This document shows positions 39,289 through 54,200 of a stretch of 64,000 nucleotides of DNA, one piece after another. Position 1 is the first letter of the stretch. Each line of letters opens with the position of its first letter. The translations under genes were made by a program, and so were the position numbers. The notes below the pieces were generated by a model, which saw nothing but the letters and a program-made list of their open reading frames with translations, ran no database searches and was not told the origin of the DNA. Source of the stretch: Todiramphus chloris collaris (Eukaryota; Chordata; Aves; Coraciiformes; Alcedinidae); the NCBI GenBank assembly GCA_025345505.1, contig JANVCC010009895.1, forward strand, positions 643,312-707,311, read 5' to 3'.

Positions 39289-42200
39289 GTAAGCATGGAT
39301 AGAACGAGCAAGTTAGTTCCAGGGTCTGTACTCTGCGTGCCCTGCGCTTGGGGTTGCGTCATCCTTAGGGCTGGGGGAGGGTTGGGTCTCGACTGAGGTG
39401 ACTCCCCGGCAGCGCTGCCTTGCCTTTGGTTCGGGGTGGTGGCGGCTCACCCTGTTCCTCTGTTAGGACTTGTAGGATGCTCTGTTGCAAGGAATCGGCT
39501 TATGTAACTGGAGCTGAAGACTGTCCTGAGCTGTAGCTTCGTTCTGCCTCAAATACAGAGGAGCGCCCCGAGTAAAAGTAAAATGATCAAAGCACTCAGC
39601 TCTGCATACGTGTAGTCAGAAGGATGTGATCTCTCATCTTGTAGAGGCTTAATGGAAAACGTTCAGAAAATATTGAGAGTGGAGAACAACCATCTTCAGA
39701 AACTAAAGCAAATTAATGTAAATAATAATGTAAATCTGTGTGAGCAGAGAGTTGGACAGTTTTGTAACTAGCTTTTTCAGCTTTGGATTGCAAAGATAAA
39801 CTGATTTTTAATCACACTTTTATTATTTTTGTTTTAATTGCATTGATGTGCATTTTTTCTAAGCTTATAAAAACCTTAAAAATAAGCAAGGATTCTTAAT
39901 ATCTTTGTTTTGTGTATGCTGAAGAATGTGTTATACAGCACTAACAAAATATGCGGTAACAGGTAACTGTAAAGTATGTTTAATTTATCTCACATATACT
40001 GTCTCATACTGTAGCAGAAACGCAGAATTATCTCTAAATAAAATTTGAGACAGCTGCAATGTTAACTGCTTCTATTCCACGAATTAGGTCATTAGTAATA
40101 TGGCTGTACTTTTTCTTGTTTTTGGGTTAATTTTGAATGCTTTGTCAGGACTTATTTTCTTAGAAGTATGTTGCTGGAATGGTAATAGTATTTACAGGGT
40201 TCTTTTGGAATAAGTAGGTGTACCAAGTCTGTCTGGGATGGAATTAACTTTCTTCATAGCAGGCCATATGGTGCTGTACTTTGAATTTGTGACCAAAACA
40301 GTGCTGATGACACACTAATATTTAGCTGTTGCTGAACAGTGCTTGCACAGCATCAGAGACTTTTATTTTTCCCCCTTTGCCCCTCCAGTGAATAGGCTGG
40401 GGGTGGACAAGATGCTGGAAGGGGACACAGCTGAGACAGATGACCCCCAACTGACCAAAGGGATATTTCAGACCATATAACAACATGATCAGCAATAAAA
40501 CTGGGGGTAGTCTTTCCAAAGTGGTTGTCACTCAGAGAGACTGGATAGGTATTGGCCTGCTGGTAGGAGGTGGTGACTGCCTTTGTATTGTTTGTTTCCC
40601 TCCTGTCTCCTTTCTTGATTTATTAAGCTGCCTTTTATTTCAATCCATGAGTTCTCTCACTGTTGCTCTTCCTTTTATCTCCCCCATTGTGCTGGGGGTG
40701 GGGGGAGTAAGAGGCTGCGTGCATTCTTGGCCACTGGCTGGGGTCAACCCACCACAGCAGGCAAATAATATTTAATGTATTGAAACAGGGCAACCTCACA
40801 AAAGGAGGAGAACATCTGAACCATCTGAAATTGAAGAGAGACTTGAATCTTTAATATGCAGAGTGGGAGAGAAGGTAGAAATACTATTTTCATATTGTTT
40901 TGTGACTTAGGGTCCTTGAACATAATACATTGTTTTCTTTGTTTTATATGTTTTTATGTGTTAATAGAACATTAGTGATCCAAAACCAGAAAATCAATTG
41001 TAAACCTCCTAGCTGGAAAATTGTTGGCCTCTGAAAAACTAGGTTTTTAAAAAGAAAATTCTTAAATGCTAACCCTGTGATACAATGCTAGTATAACTAA
41101 TGAAGAGGTATCATTAGAACTCTGAACTTTATCACTGCTTCCATTTTTTTTCAGGGAATAGAAGGAAACTAATGAGATGATGTTTGTTTGTTTTGGGTTT
41201 TTTGGTACACGAGAGACCCCACTAATGTCACAGCTGATCTTGGGACTTGGCTGGGTTTGGTGCTTGTAACAAGCATAGGAAAAAAGGTGACAACAAATAT
41301 GATGTGTCTTATACGTTAAGCCACATACAGGCTATGTAGTTGTTTCACTTCCCCTGATGTCATTGATATAATGTTTAATTCAGTTACTGAGAGACCTCTG
41401 AAGCTATGTTAACTCTTGCTTCCCAGAAAAACACTAGAGCTCCTTGCTGCAGAGAAGTCACAATTGAAGCTCTTCTTAGTCATTTTTGCTTTTTATTTCT
41501 AGCAAATGAGAGAAATTGTGATTTCCTAATGGTTCAAATTCTATTACTTCTAACAGGAAGAAAATGCAAAGTAATATTTTGTTTTATCTTATTTGCTCAT
41601 TTGCTCATCTTCTGCTTGTTACTGTGAGGATAGTTGATATACCTGATTGCTGACAAGACACTTTTCTTTCTTAGAGTACTTCCTCTTTGGAGAGCAACTT
41701 GGAGGGTCTAGCTGGTGTCTTGGAAGCTGATCTACCCAACTATAAAAGCAAGATATTAAGAATTCTTTGTACTGTGTATGTATGCAGATTTGGGAGGTGC
41801 TCTGTTATCTCTGTTAAATAGAAAACTGGTATTTGAAGTACTTTAAATGCTGTGAACAGACTGATACTTTAAAAACTTTCTGTTAAATGATATATTTTGG
41901 CAGCACTTAAAATTATATTTCTAGAAGCTTCTGTCAACTGTCATTCCAGTCTGATACTTTATGCCCTTCACTTCAATAACAGATTTTGTCCAGATTGAAA
42001 GTTTTGCTGAGTTGGATACTGCAGCTGAAAATGTATTAAAATGTAGTTGCTATAGATTTTTAGAACCTACTCTAATCCTAAATGCTTAGAGTTAAAAATA
42101 ATTAAAGAGAAAATATGTTGAAATGTAATTAAAAGTAGTGTATATATACCTAAAGGATTATAGTCCTATTATTAATATAATAAATGTCAGGCTAGCAGTT

Positions 42201-45200
42201 TACCTTGCTTAAACTTAAGAGAAGCGGTAACCTATACAAAGCATGTTCAAAGATGCTATGTAAATGTAGTGGATGGAATGTGATAAATGAACATTTAACA
42301 AAATGCTTGTTTTTCTTCATTTAAATCAGTGCACGTCTATTACCACAAAAGCTTACCATTTACACAACGTTAGTTGGGCTGCTGAATGCCAGGAACTACA
42401 ACTTTGGTGGTGAATTTGTAGAAGCCATGGTTCGTCAGCTCAAAGAATGTTTGAAAGTCAACATGTATAATGAAGCTGAGTACTTAGTAAGTGGAATCTT
42501 TCACATCTTTTTCCCCTAGTCTTCCTCTCCCTGGCCCCATACAATATTACTTACTCTTCCTTTTGACATCCAGAAGAGCTGGAGATTTTCTGTACGCAAC
42601 ATGGTCTTTTCTGGCATCCCCATTTAGTGCTCCGTAGAGGTGCCAGGAGAAAGTGTGTGGTATTCCTTCTTAAGGAGATAAAAAAATTAGGTTATGATTG
42701 CAGAAGTGATCTCCAAACTATGTGTGAAATTTCCCACAGCCAAATTAATTCTCAGGAAATCAGGTGTTCTCCTCCTGCCCCCCCCCCCAGTTTCTTCTAC
42801 AGGAGAATCTAGAAGGTGAATGAAAGCTATTTGTTTCTATTGTGCTCAGAGACAAACACTGTTCATGTTGGGTCCCTTTATTTATTTTAAAGGCAGCTTA
42901 TTCCCGAGTGGATAGGTTATATTGGATGTCTGTAATCAGTCCTGTATGATCATCCTGCTTGTGAGAAATGAAGACCAAGTGGGCAATTTTCAGTGCTGGC
43001 TCCTTTTGAAACCACTTCAATTTGATTAGCAGCATACCATTAGTTTGGTGCCTTGTTAAAATCTGACAATACTAGTGGTTTTAAGGGTCTATCTGTATGA
43101 AACTACTTCATTATGGATAAGTGACCATAGAAATGTATTTTGTGTGAAAATTATGTATGAGCAGCATACTGTTATTCTTCTGGATATATGTAGAACATGA
43201 ATTTCCATCTTCAGTTTTGCATACTGTGTGTGTTACTCTCTCACCCCCAACAGCTCCCCTGCCCCATCCCTCTCTGGCTCTCCCTACATCTCTCTCTGAC
43301 TCTTGCCCCTGTCCCATGTCATGTTTTCCCTCTTGCAGGACCCTGCCCTGTGTCCTATGCATGGTCTTTCCAGACCCTGCCCCATGTCTTGCTGGCTGTT
43401 TCTTTCTCTGGCTTACGCCTTGTGTCTCACTCGTTCTTAGGCTTGTGCCTTCTGGCTTGTTCTCTTGCTCCTGCTTTCTCAGTTTCCTCCCTGTGATGTG
43501 TTCTAACTCATGTACTGGATTGCATTCTCTGTCTCACTTGTTCTTTCTTCGGCTGTTGACCAGTGGTGCCCTCTGGCTTGTTCTTTTTTGTGCTCCTACT
43601 CTGTCATGTGCTCTAGCTCATGCAGTTTGGCTTGCGCATTCTTGCTGCTGTTTCTCATGATTCCACCCTGTGACACATTCTGGATTGTGCCCTGTGTCTC
43701 CCTCTCACTTCTTCCTCCAGCTGTCACCGTGTCCCCCATCCATTTGCCCCCCTGCTCTGTTGTGTCCTCTTCCCCCCCCTTCCCCTGTGTGTCCATCCCT
43801 CTCCCCTCCACCTCCTTTGAAGTTGAATTAATGCTTATTTCTTTTTGTGTAGTATTCATTTAAAAACTAATAAAATAATACTTCCGTTGTTGTTCAATAG
43901 GTTCGTTTTCTATCTGATCTTGTGAATTGTCATGTAATAGCTGCACCTTCAATGGTAGCCATGTTTGAGAACTTTGTGAGTGTGACACAGGAGGAAGATA
44001 TACCCCAAGTAAGCATAATAATTGCTATCTTGAGTGTTGTGCTGTTTTTACACAATTTCATTTTATCACAAATAAAACATTCTCTTAGCATGAATAAAAG
44101 AATCCTGTGAGTTGGACAATACATGCATACAGTGAAATAGTTAAGTCTTCTGTAGTGAGGTAACTCAAGTAAATTTATTTTTCTTTACTTCTGGCAAGTA
44201 TATAATACTCAGTGAGCTTTGCCAAGATTATTGAACAGTTGTAATATATAGTTTTCAGAAAGATTAAAAAAATAAAATTTGTTCTCTTATGTGTGCATGT
44301 CATGTTCCAAATAAAATATAACATCTTTCAGGTAAGAATATGTTGTGTTTTTTTTCCTTGGCTACCAGTCCAGCTAACACATTGTGGACTATGGTAATAG
44401 GATTTATGTCTTTCTTTGCTGATGAGTGAATTGCAGTAGCCTAAAGAATTCATAGATCACATTAAGGTCACTGTAACAGTGATGCACCTTATGTGTTGCA
44501 TATGTCTACTTTATGGAAGGGTCAATTATTAAATCATTCTGCTGATTGCTTAGTTCAATTACACTTTTTTTTTCTTTGTTAAGAGTTTAAAAATAAATTC
44601 TTCAGGAAACTTGGCATTGGTAACTTTGAATGATTTAAGTAAAGTGGCCCCGTAGAAGACTTTCTGTGAGTCTCCAAATATACTGTATGTCTAAATGTCT
44701 GCCTCTCAAATTATACATTCCTGTTTTCTAACAGCCTCTTGTCATGTCTTCAGGAACTTGAACTTGGGAGTTGTAATCCCAAGTATTGATTGCCGATTTA
44801 ACTGAAAATGGTCTTTACATCCCCTTAAATACTCCTGCGTTTGCTACTCTTTGCATTGAGACAAATTCAATAACTTTGTCAAAGAAATCCCTCTTAAAAT
44901 TATTTTCTGTAGGTACGATGTGATTGGTATGCATTTGCATTTCTGTCCTCTTTGCCTTGGGTTGGAAAGGAGTTGTATGAGAAGAAAGACACCGAAATAG
45001 ATCGTCTCTTGTCCCACACAGAAAGCTATCTGAAGTAAGCTATAACTAGTAGAAATATACTCTTTCTGGTACCTATTCAAGTATGGATCAATAGCTTTGA
45101 TTATTGTTAATTTAGATAAACTGTAAATTATTAGACCCAAACAACTGTGAGGAAAAGACCCTGAAAAATAAAATAGATGGAGAGGTTTATGAATCTAAAC

Positions 45201-48200
45201 ACCATAAGTATCACTCAACTTCTGTGTGTGTTGAAGGTAATATTTTCTTGATGCATATGTCTGCATTGTTATGACTAGGCTGCTGGTCACCTATGTCTGC
45301 GTGCCTGTCTGTTTGTGTGTGTGTGTGTGTGTGTCTCTCTCTTGAAGTGATTTAACACTGCCATTGAGACTAGATGTTAGTGATAATTTAAATGTTCATA
45401 AACGTGTTTTTATACTACTGCAGACCTCATCAACTCAATAGACCAAATAGTAGTAGTACACTCACAATAAGAAAACATTGCTTTCTTAGATCAACTTCTT
45501 AAGTGTTAGGTTTTCTTTCCTGTATAAACAGGCGTCGCCAGAAGATTCATGTACCCATGTTACAAGTTTGGACTGCTGATAAACCACATCCACAAGAAGA
45601 GGCCAGTAGGCTTTATTTATTTTGTACTGTTTAAAAGATGCTTTAAAATAATTATTTCGCTGAAGCATTCTTGGGAAATTTAAAACTAAAGGTGCTTTAA
45701 GAAAAAAAATTAATTATTTTGAGTTGCCCTCCCATGTGTCTTTATTGAAAATTGATTCTAGGTAAGAAGTTCTCTTCCAAGTCTTGGTCTAAAACTTAGG
45801 GCTGCACTGCGTGAGTGGCAGAGCATTTTGGTTTTTGGTGACAGTCCCCTTTGGGAAATGCTGCTAAACAAGGAATGGTCACTGAACATAATACTCTTGG
45901 GAAATGGGGTTGCAAGGCTTTGTACTGAAAGTACCTTTTGGAGAAGGAAGATGTAATTTACCCATTAAAATGTTTTCTGTCTGCAAAAATAAAACCTTTA
46001 GAGTGTTCTTCCTGCAGTGGCTTTTCTTTTTACAGCTCTAGAAAGTGCTAAACAGATACATGCAGATGTTATGCAGCACTAATTGCACCCTCTTTCATAA
46101 TTAAACCAAAAGTATTAGAGGGGAGAGGTGGCTGATATGGGGTGTTTTTTCTTATTATTGAGCTTTTACTTTTTCCTCCACTGAACTCACTCCAGTACAT
46201 GTCAGTGTCTACCTTGCACTGAAGAGCCCAATACTGGGCACAGCACATCAGATGTTGTCTTAAAAGTACTGAATAGAGGGGAAGGATTACTTCCTTTGAC
46301 CTGCTGACTACACTCTTGATAATAAAGCCCAGAATGTGATTGGCTTACTTTGCAGCAAGGGCACACTGCTGACTCACATTTAATTTGTTCACCAAACCCC
46401 CAAGTTCTTTTTCTGCAAAGCTACTGTCTAGCTAGTCAGCCCCCAGCATATACTGGTGCATGGGTTGTTCCTCTCCAGGTGTAGGGTTTGGCATTTGACT
46501 TTGTTGAACTGCATGAGGTTCCTGTCAGCACATTTCTCTAGTCCATCCAGGGCCCTCTGAACATCAGCCCTGCTCTCCTTGTATTAACTGTTCTCCCCCA
46601 ATTTCGTATCTCTTACAATTAAAGATTTAAATACATTCTAATATTGAAATAATGTGGGGCTTTTTGTAGGTGGAGTGAATGTTGACTGAATTAATATTGA
46701 TACAGTGAATTTGCGTATCACACTTGGACTCCTGAACTGCACTCTGGTGTTTATTTTGCTAGTAAAATGGCAGATGCCTTTAATGTGTGAAATTAGATAC
46801 AAAATTGATGTTTGGAGTTATTGACTCTTAATTTACTGAATCATTAGATGGCTTCTAATAAGTAATTTAAGTAGCTGCTTGGTTGTTTGTTTTTGTTTGG
46901 TTTTTTTTTTCTGAATTCAATAAGGAATTTACCTAAATGCTTGATAGTCCATACGTTACAAGTTCAGTTTGAAAATTCAGCATATCTGATATTTTGTGTC
47001 TTTTGACCTCAGTACTTGGACTGCCTTTGGGCCCAGATTCAGAAGTTGAAAAAAGACCATTGGCAAGAAAGACACATTCTGAGGCCTTACCTTGCCTTTG
47101 ACAGTATTCTTTGCGAAGCATTGCAGCATAACCTGCCTCCATTCACTCCTCCGCCTCACACTGAAGATTCAGTGTACCCAATGCCAAGGGTTATTTTTCG
47201 AATGTTTGACTATACAGATGACCCAGAGGTATGTATTTGCTAGGGTGTGCAATGGGGAGGGTTGCAAGGCAGTGCTGGTCAAGATGCAGTATCGCCTCTT
47301 CCAGAATGGTTATCAGTGTGAAAGTCAGGAGTAATTATGTTTTGATACTGCTGGGGAAACTAACTAGATGACAAAGTTAATGCTGTTGGGTAGATTATCG
47401 AAGTTTAAAATTTAATAATTGATTTTGAGATATTTTCATTAAGGATATGTCTTGAATGGATTCTCTGATGTCTAATAATATAATTGTGTTCAGGTAGCAG
47501 CCTCTCCTGTGTGAGGATGGTGGTTTGGGTTTTCTCAGCCTAGCTGCTTATAGGAACTTTATACATTTAAGCCTATCCTCTACCCATCTGTTCAAATTGG
47601 TTGATACAGATCATGGAACATAGTGATTGACTTGGGTTAGATCAAAAGTCCATCTAGCCTGGTTTCTGTTTCCAGCAGTGGCCAAGAGCAGATGTTTTGA
47701 CAAGAGAATTTAGACATAAGGGAAGAAAAGAAAATGCTTTCCATCTGTTAGTTTCATTTGATGGATCCTAATTCTTGCACTGGAATAGACAACAAACATT
47801 TGTTTGTTCTCTCTATCCTTTCTAGGCAATTCATCATTTATTAAATCTCTAATATATTCTGGCTCAACTGTGTCTTTTCTAGGTTGAGTGATAGTAGCCT
47901 GCATAATTATTCCTTATACAGAAGCTATTCTATACCCTACATCACTGCCATCACCTTTTTCTGAAACTTTTACAGTTCTGCTATATCCTGTTAGGGGAAG
48001 GGAGAGTGGTGAGTATGACTAGAAGATGTGGGTACACTGTGAAGCTATACAGTGCCGTAATGTTCAGTGTTGTTCCCTCTTCCTTTCCTGATAAGTCCTG
48101 TTATTGAATATCGAGATACTGTTTATATAGAACTATGTCACAACCAAGTTTGCATTCCTGAACAATAGAGGGCAGTTCAGTGCTCACTAATTTATATGTG

Positions 48201-51200
48201 AAGCTAGGCTATTTTTCCCATCTGTAGGCAACAGTCAACCAGTCATTTTATAGTTATCTTCTCCTTTAACATCCAGACAACAAGTTTCTCAAGGTTTGTG
48301 GAGTTTGTTTGTTTGGTTTTTTATCTGTATTTTTTTATGGATGACCCTTGGTAACAACAAGTTATTTAAAAATAGCATCTACAAACTTTTTCATATCCAA
48401 TGCCTGCTCAGTTTTCAGATAATTTATGGATCTGCTGAACGGCACAGGTCCCTGGATAGATTTCTGTGGGATTCTGATGGTGACCTTCCTCTGCTGTGAG
48501 AACTGATCACTTATCTTTTAACCAGTTATTTATCTGTGTAAGGACTTCCCTTCTTATACAGTGGTTGCTTAGTTTACATGAAAGCCTTTTGAAGATCCAG
48601 CTAGGCTGTTAGCCATGTTTCTCATATCTACACATTGTTGACTTCATCAGAGAGCTCCAATAAGCTTGAGAGGCCTGACTTAACAAAAGTTGTTCTGCCT
48701 TTTCCCCAAACAGCATTTACACTTGTGCCTCCTAATGCTATATATGTGTGTATATATATTTTTTTTTTTAAATAGTTTTCAGTAATTTCCTCAATATGGA
48801 AGTCAGTCTTGCTGGTTTGCAAGGGGCCAATCTCTTTTCCGTGGTGTCCTGTGATAGGATGAGAGGTAATGGTCACAAGCTGAAACACAGGAAGTTCCAC
48901 CTCGACATGAGGAAAAACTTCTTTACTGTGAGAGTGACAGAGCCTGGAACAGGCTGCCCAGAGAGGTTGTGGAGTCTCCCTTTCTGGAGACTTTCAAGAC
49001 CTGCCTGGATCTGTTCCTGTGTGTCATGCCATAGGTGTTCCTGTGCTGTCAGGGGGGTTGGACTCAATGATCTCCAGAAGTCCCTTCCAATCCCTAACAT
49101 TCTATGATTCTATGACCATGTGCATATTAAAAAATTGTGTTTCTCTACGGTGATCTTTCATCAATCTTGATTCCATTTTAATAGGGCCCTGTCATGCCTG
49201 GCAGTCATTCTGTTGAAAGATTTGTAATAGAAGAAAACCTTCACTGCATCATCAAATCCCACTGGAAAGAGAGAAAGACTTGGTAAGATGCTGCTTATCG
49301 TTATGGGTTTCCATACAATCATAGCTTCTCCTAACATCAGGGACCTTCAAAGCCCAACAACGTTTAAGTAGAAGTTTGAAATTTAGTATTTCCTGAAGTG
49401 TTCAGTGAACTATGGTTGACAATGTTATCTGGAATAATGTGAGGCTGGAATATCCTGATCATGGATTGTTCATGTAATTCAGTAGAGCTGAGGCACCCTG
49501 ATGATTGCATCCTGGGTTATCTAGGATTTCTCTACAGAGGATGGCACAGACCCACTCTGTAGAGACTCTCAATGTGTTTGTACTGTGCTTTCCACCACAA
49601 GCGTGACAAGTGTTGAACTGTCTCTGTCTGGAAGTTTCATGTTGTTCCTACTTCTTCTTCATCCCATACTTTTTTCCTCTTTTTGTAATTATATGGAAGA
49701 GATAATTGAGCTAGGCCTGCATGAGAGCCAGTACAATGTCAATACAGTTTATTATTTAAAGTTCTATACAGCTGTAGGGAATGATGTTGCAACAGTGTAG
49801 CAAATCTTAATGAGAGACCTTATGGGGAAGGAAGATGGTTTAATTTTAAAATAAAACTGAAATAAAGCTCATTCATACTAGCCCTCTCGGGCATCAAAAC
49901 ATGAGTGAGTGCCAAGTGGTCTGTCTAGCAGTTGGGCACCAAGATGGCTATATCTGGGTAATCTGTTCAAGATTACTTGAATTGACAAGGACAAGGGATT
50001 CCCACCATCTAGAGTCCTACTTGTATCTCCTGGGTAGTTCTTCATTTGGCAGCTATGTTCTGGTTTGAGGCCTTTTTGTTTGTACGCTTAAGGAGTTGAC
50101 AAGTTGTTGCAATCTTTTGCCCTTCCATCCTGTGTGGGATGCCTCTGAGAGTCCCAGAATCACAGAATTTCTCAGGTTGGAAAAGACCTTCAAGATCATC
50201 AAGTCTAACCTCAGCCTAACCCTTCTACCCTAATTCTAACAACCTACCACTAAACCATGTCCCCGAGCACCACATCCAAACGATTTTTAAACACATTCAG
50301 GGATGGTGACTCAACCACTTCCCTGGGCAGCCTGTTCCAGTGCTTAACAACCCTTTCTGTAAAGAAGTTTTTCCTGATATTCAACCTAAACTTGCCCTGG
50401 TGAAACTTGAGACCATTTCCCTTTGTCCTGTCACCACTGAGAAGAGACCAACCCTTTTCTCAATACAACCTCCTTTCAGGTATTTCAGGTTTGTCAAGCA
50501 GGATCTGCCTTTCATGAACCCATGCTGACTAGGCCTGATCTCCTGATTGACCTTTAATTGCTCCGTGATAGCTCTCAAGATTATCTGTTCCATAACCTTC
50601 CCTGACACAGAGGTGAGACTGACAGGTCTGTAGCTACTGGGATCCTCTTTCTGGCCCTTCTTGAAGATGGGTGTCACATTAGCCAGCCTCCAGTCCACTG
50701 GGACATCCCTGGTTAGCCAGGACTGCTGAAAGATGATGAAGAGTGGCTTGGCAGCCACATCTGCCAACTCCCTCAGCACTCTAGGGTGTGATCCATCAGG
50801 CCCCATAGACTTGTGAGTGTCCAGCTTATGAAGCAGGTCCATAACCATTTCCTCATGGATTATGTAGGGCCTATTCTTTTCCCCATCCCTATTTTCCAGC
50901 TCAAGGGGCAGTGTGCCTAGGGAACAACTAGTCCTACTATTGAAGACTGAGGCAAAGAAGGTATAAAATTTCTCAGCCCTTTCCTGATCCTTGGTCACTG
51001 TGTTTCCCTCTGCATCCAACAAAAGATGGAGGTTCTTCCTAGCCCTCCTCTGGTTCATGTATTTGTAGAAACATTTATTGTTGTCCTTCACCATAGTGGC
51101 CAAATTTAGTTCTAGTTGGGCTTTGGCCTTTCTAATTTTCTCCCTGCACAGCTTCACTGTGTATCTGTAATCCTCATAAGTTGCCTGTCCCCTCTTCAAA

Positions 51201-54200
51201 AGACCATAAACTTTCTTTTTTGTTTTTGAGTTCCAGACAAAACTCTCTGTTCAGCCAAGCCGGTCTCCTTCCCTGTCAGCTCATCTTCCTTAGTCGTTAG
51301 GATTTGCTCACTGTTTCTGTTCTGCATCTCCTTATCTGTGTGTCTTATGGCTCCTACCCTCTTCTGTCTTCCCATCATTATCTCTTAATGGTTTGACTCT
51401 TTTAGTCTGAACGTGGACAGCTCTTAGGCTGCCCTTCCTTTCCCCAAGTTGGGTATCCCGATAAGCTGCAGGTAGAGGTGTGCTAGGATCTTGATGACCT
51501 GTAAATCTAGATGACATTAACACATGCTTTTATAGTCTGTCAGGGAGCCACAAGGATGGCTTTCCCCTGCAAGGAAAGGGGAGCCAAGGGTGACCCCAGC
51601 ACAGGCAGGTCAGCAGCCTTTCTGACAGGATGCAGTTCAGGACCCAATCAAGAGCAGAGTGGGTCCATGATGATAACCAAGGTCAAGCACAGTCTGGTAT
51701 GATTTACCAGGCAAGTCTGTAGTGATGAGGCAGGGGCTGAGGTCAAGTCAGTGGGTCAGAATTGGGGAGGTAAAAGCTCAGGTGTAGGCATAGCCACAAC
51801 ACAACTGCAGTGTAGCTCATGCAGGACCGGGTGCAAGAAGCTCGGCTTAAAAGCAGCTCTCAAGGAAAAAGGGTTAGGGGGAAACTCTGCTGACCATTCT
51901 TCTAAGTCATGATTTTAAGGCCACATAATGGGTCTGGCTGGGATGGAGTTAATTGTCTTCATAGCAGCCCATATGGTGCTGTGCTTTGGATTTGTGACCA
52001 AAACGGTGTTGATAACACATTGATATTGTAGCTATTGCTGAACAGTGCTTGCACAGTGTTCAGGCCTTCTCTGTTACTCATTGCCCTCTCAGTGACTAGG
52101 TTGGGGGTGTGCTGGGAGGGGACGCAGCCAGGACAGCTGACCCCAACAGGCCAAAGGGATATTCCACTACATATGATGTTGTGCTCAGCAATAAAAATTA
52201 AGTAAAAGGAGGAGGAAGGGAGATGCATTCATAGTTATGGCATTTGTTTTTCCAAGCAGCCATTACATATGCTAAGGCCCTGCTTTCCAGGGAGCAGCTG
52301 GATGAACTCCTGCCAATGGGAAGTAGTGAATGAAATCTTTATTTTGCTTTGCTTGCATATGCAGCTTTTGCTATCCCTATTAAACTGTTATTTTCTTGAT
52401 CCATGAGTCTTTTCATCTTCCTTTCGTTTTCTCCCCATCTTGTGGGAGAGGGGAGTGAGTGAGCAGCTGGTGTTGGGGTGATGTGGGGACAGGACATGTG
52501 TGTGGTGTTGGCTGTTAGCCAAAGTCAACACTTCTCTTGCAATTCTTTTTACTGCTATGTAACAGTCCAGTTATTATTTCATCAGAAATTAAGAAACCTA
52601 TCTAATGTGGTGTGTTGGGTTGACCCTGGTTGGGCACCAGGTGCCCTCCAAGCCCTTCTATCACTCCCCCCCAACCCCCGTCAGCAGGGCCTGCAGGGAG
52701 AGAATAAGATGCAAAGAGCCGTGGGTTATGATGGGAAGTAGAAAATAACATCTTATCTGTCTGCAGGCGATGTCGGGCCGAGTCCAGGAAGCAGGGCTCC
52801 AGAACACGTAGCAGCCGCTTGGAGGACAAAGCAGAATGCCCCCCCATCCTCCTCTTGCCCTCTCCCTTTATAGTTAAGCTGACGTCATATGGTATGGAAT
52901 ATCCCACTGGTCAGCTCAGGTCAGCTGTATCCCCTCCCCCATCCTGCCCCCCATCCTCTGGTGCCATGTGAGCACTGGCAGTCATAACATGGGTGTGTTA
53001 TCAACACCCTCCAGCTCCCAGTACTGCAGCATGAGGGCTGGATGGGGAAAAGCAGCTCAGCCAGACCCACTACATATGGGCAATTGGTAACCCAGATAAT
53101 TTACCACAAATATTTAGCTCTCTTGTGCTCCCAAGTAAGATCCAGCAAAGTTTGCCTACTGTGCAAAAATTAGACAGGAATACTGATTTTGGTGCAGATA
53201 CGTTGTAGGGTTTTTGTTACAGCTTTTTGACTCAGCAGAAACTAGAAATCCAGCACTGTTGAAGTTAATGGAGGGGACTTCTTTATTTCCCCAAAGAAAG
53301 TAAGACTAGAGGGAGGTTATAAGAAATGTTAGAGAGATAAAACTTGACAAAAATTATTTTTTTTCTTTTTATAAATAACAGGTGATGCTGTATCTTTTTT
53401 AATTCATTTGTAGCACTAACATGTCTTTTATAGCCTGTTAGTTTGATGGGTTGAGAATGACTGGAAAACAAATCTATTGTTTGGATTATTTATTTTTTAA
53501 AATTTTTCCTGATATACTAATGTAGTTTGTCCTTTAGTGGACAGATGGCGGCATCACAGGTCACTGTGAGGATTTATGTAAAACTGCATTTTGTTTAGCA
53601 GTCTATGTTCAAGCATTGCTTGCGTATGGAGATGAAATGTGTCTCTCTGGTTCAGGTACTGCTGTTAAGAGCTTGTGCCAAGTTTTTTGTATGTGTTCTG
53701 TGGATAAATAGGCAATTTCACTCTTTGAGGTCTGCTAATTTTACCTGCTTCATAAGGGTAAAGAATTCTTGAAAAGAATTAAACATGTTGCAAAGAAGTA
53801 AACATGTCTGTTTAGTATCTACATCATTTTTGCTGTGTTGCAGTTTAAACTAAATGCATCTGTTAATTTACAGTGCTGCACAGTTGTTGAGCTATCCAGG
53901 AAATAATAAGATCCCCTTGAACTACCACATAGTAGAGGTATGTGTTTCACAGATAACCTCTTTATTTCTAAAGTAACAAACCTCAATTAACTCCATAATG
54001 GATCTTTTAAATTACAGTATGATTTAGGAATCTGCAGTCTTATCCTGTTGACAGTGCAATGGCTTTGAACAGGTTAGATAATAATAACTATTATTAGAAG
54101 AAAAGGAAAGCTGATATACAAATTGTTTGAGCATAACTGCTAATTTCCTTGGTTTCCCTCACAAGTATTTGAATTTATTTGTGAGTACTAACCTTATTTC

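Noticed and set aside
39120..39362. Minus-strand 80-codon frame overlapping NCBP1 exon 1
   Set aside because: It lies opposite the exon and promoter, has no recognisable domain, and its stretch comes from the CG-rich antisense of the N-terminal Arg codons.
43157..43660. Long Leu/Cys/Pro-rich frames in intron 4
   Set aside because: Low-complexity pyrimidine repeat gives open frames in several registers.
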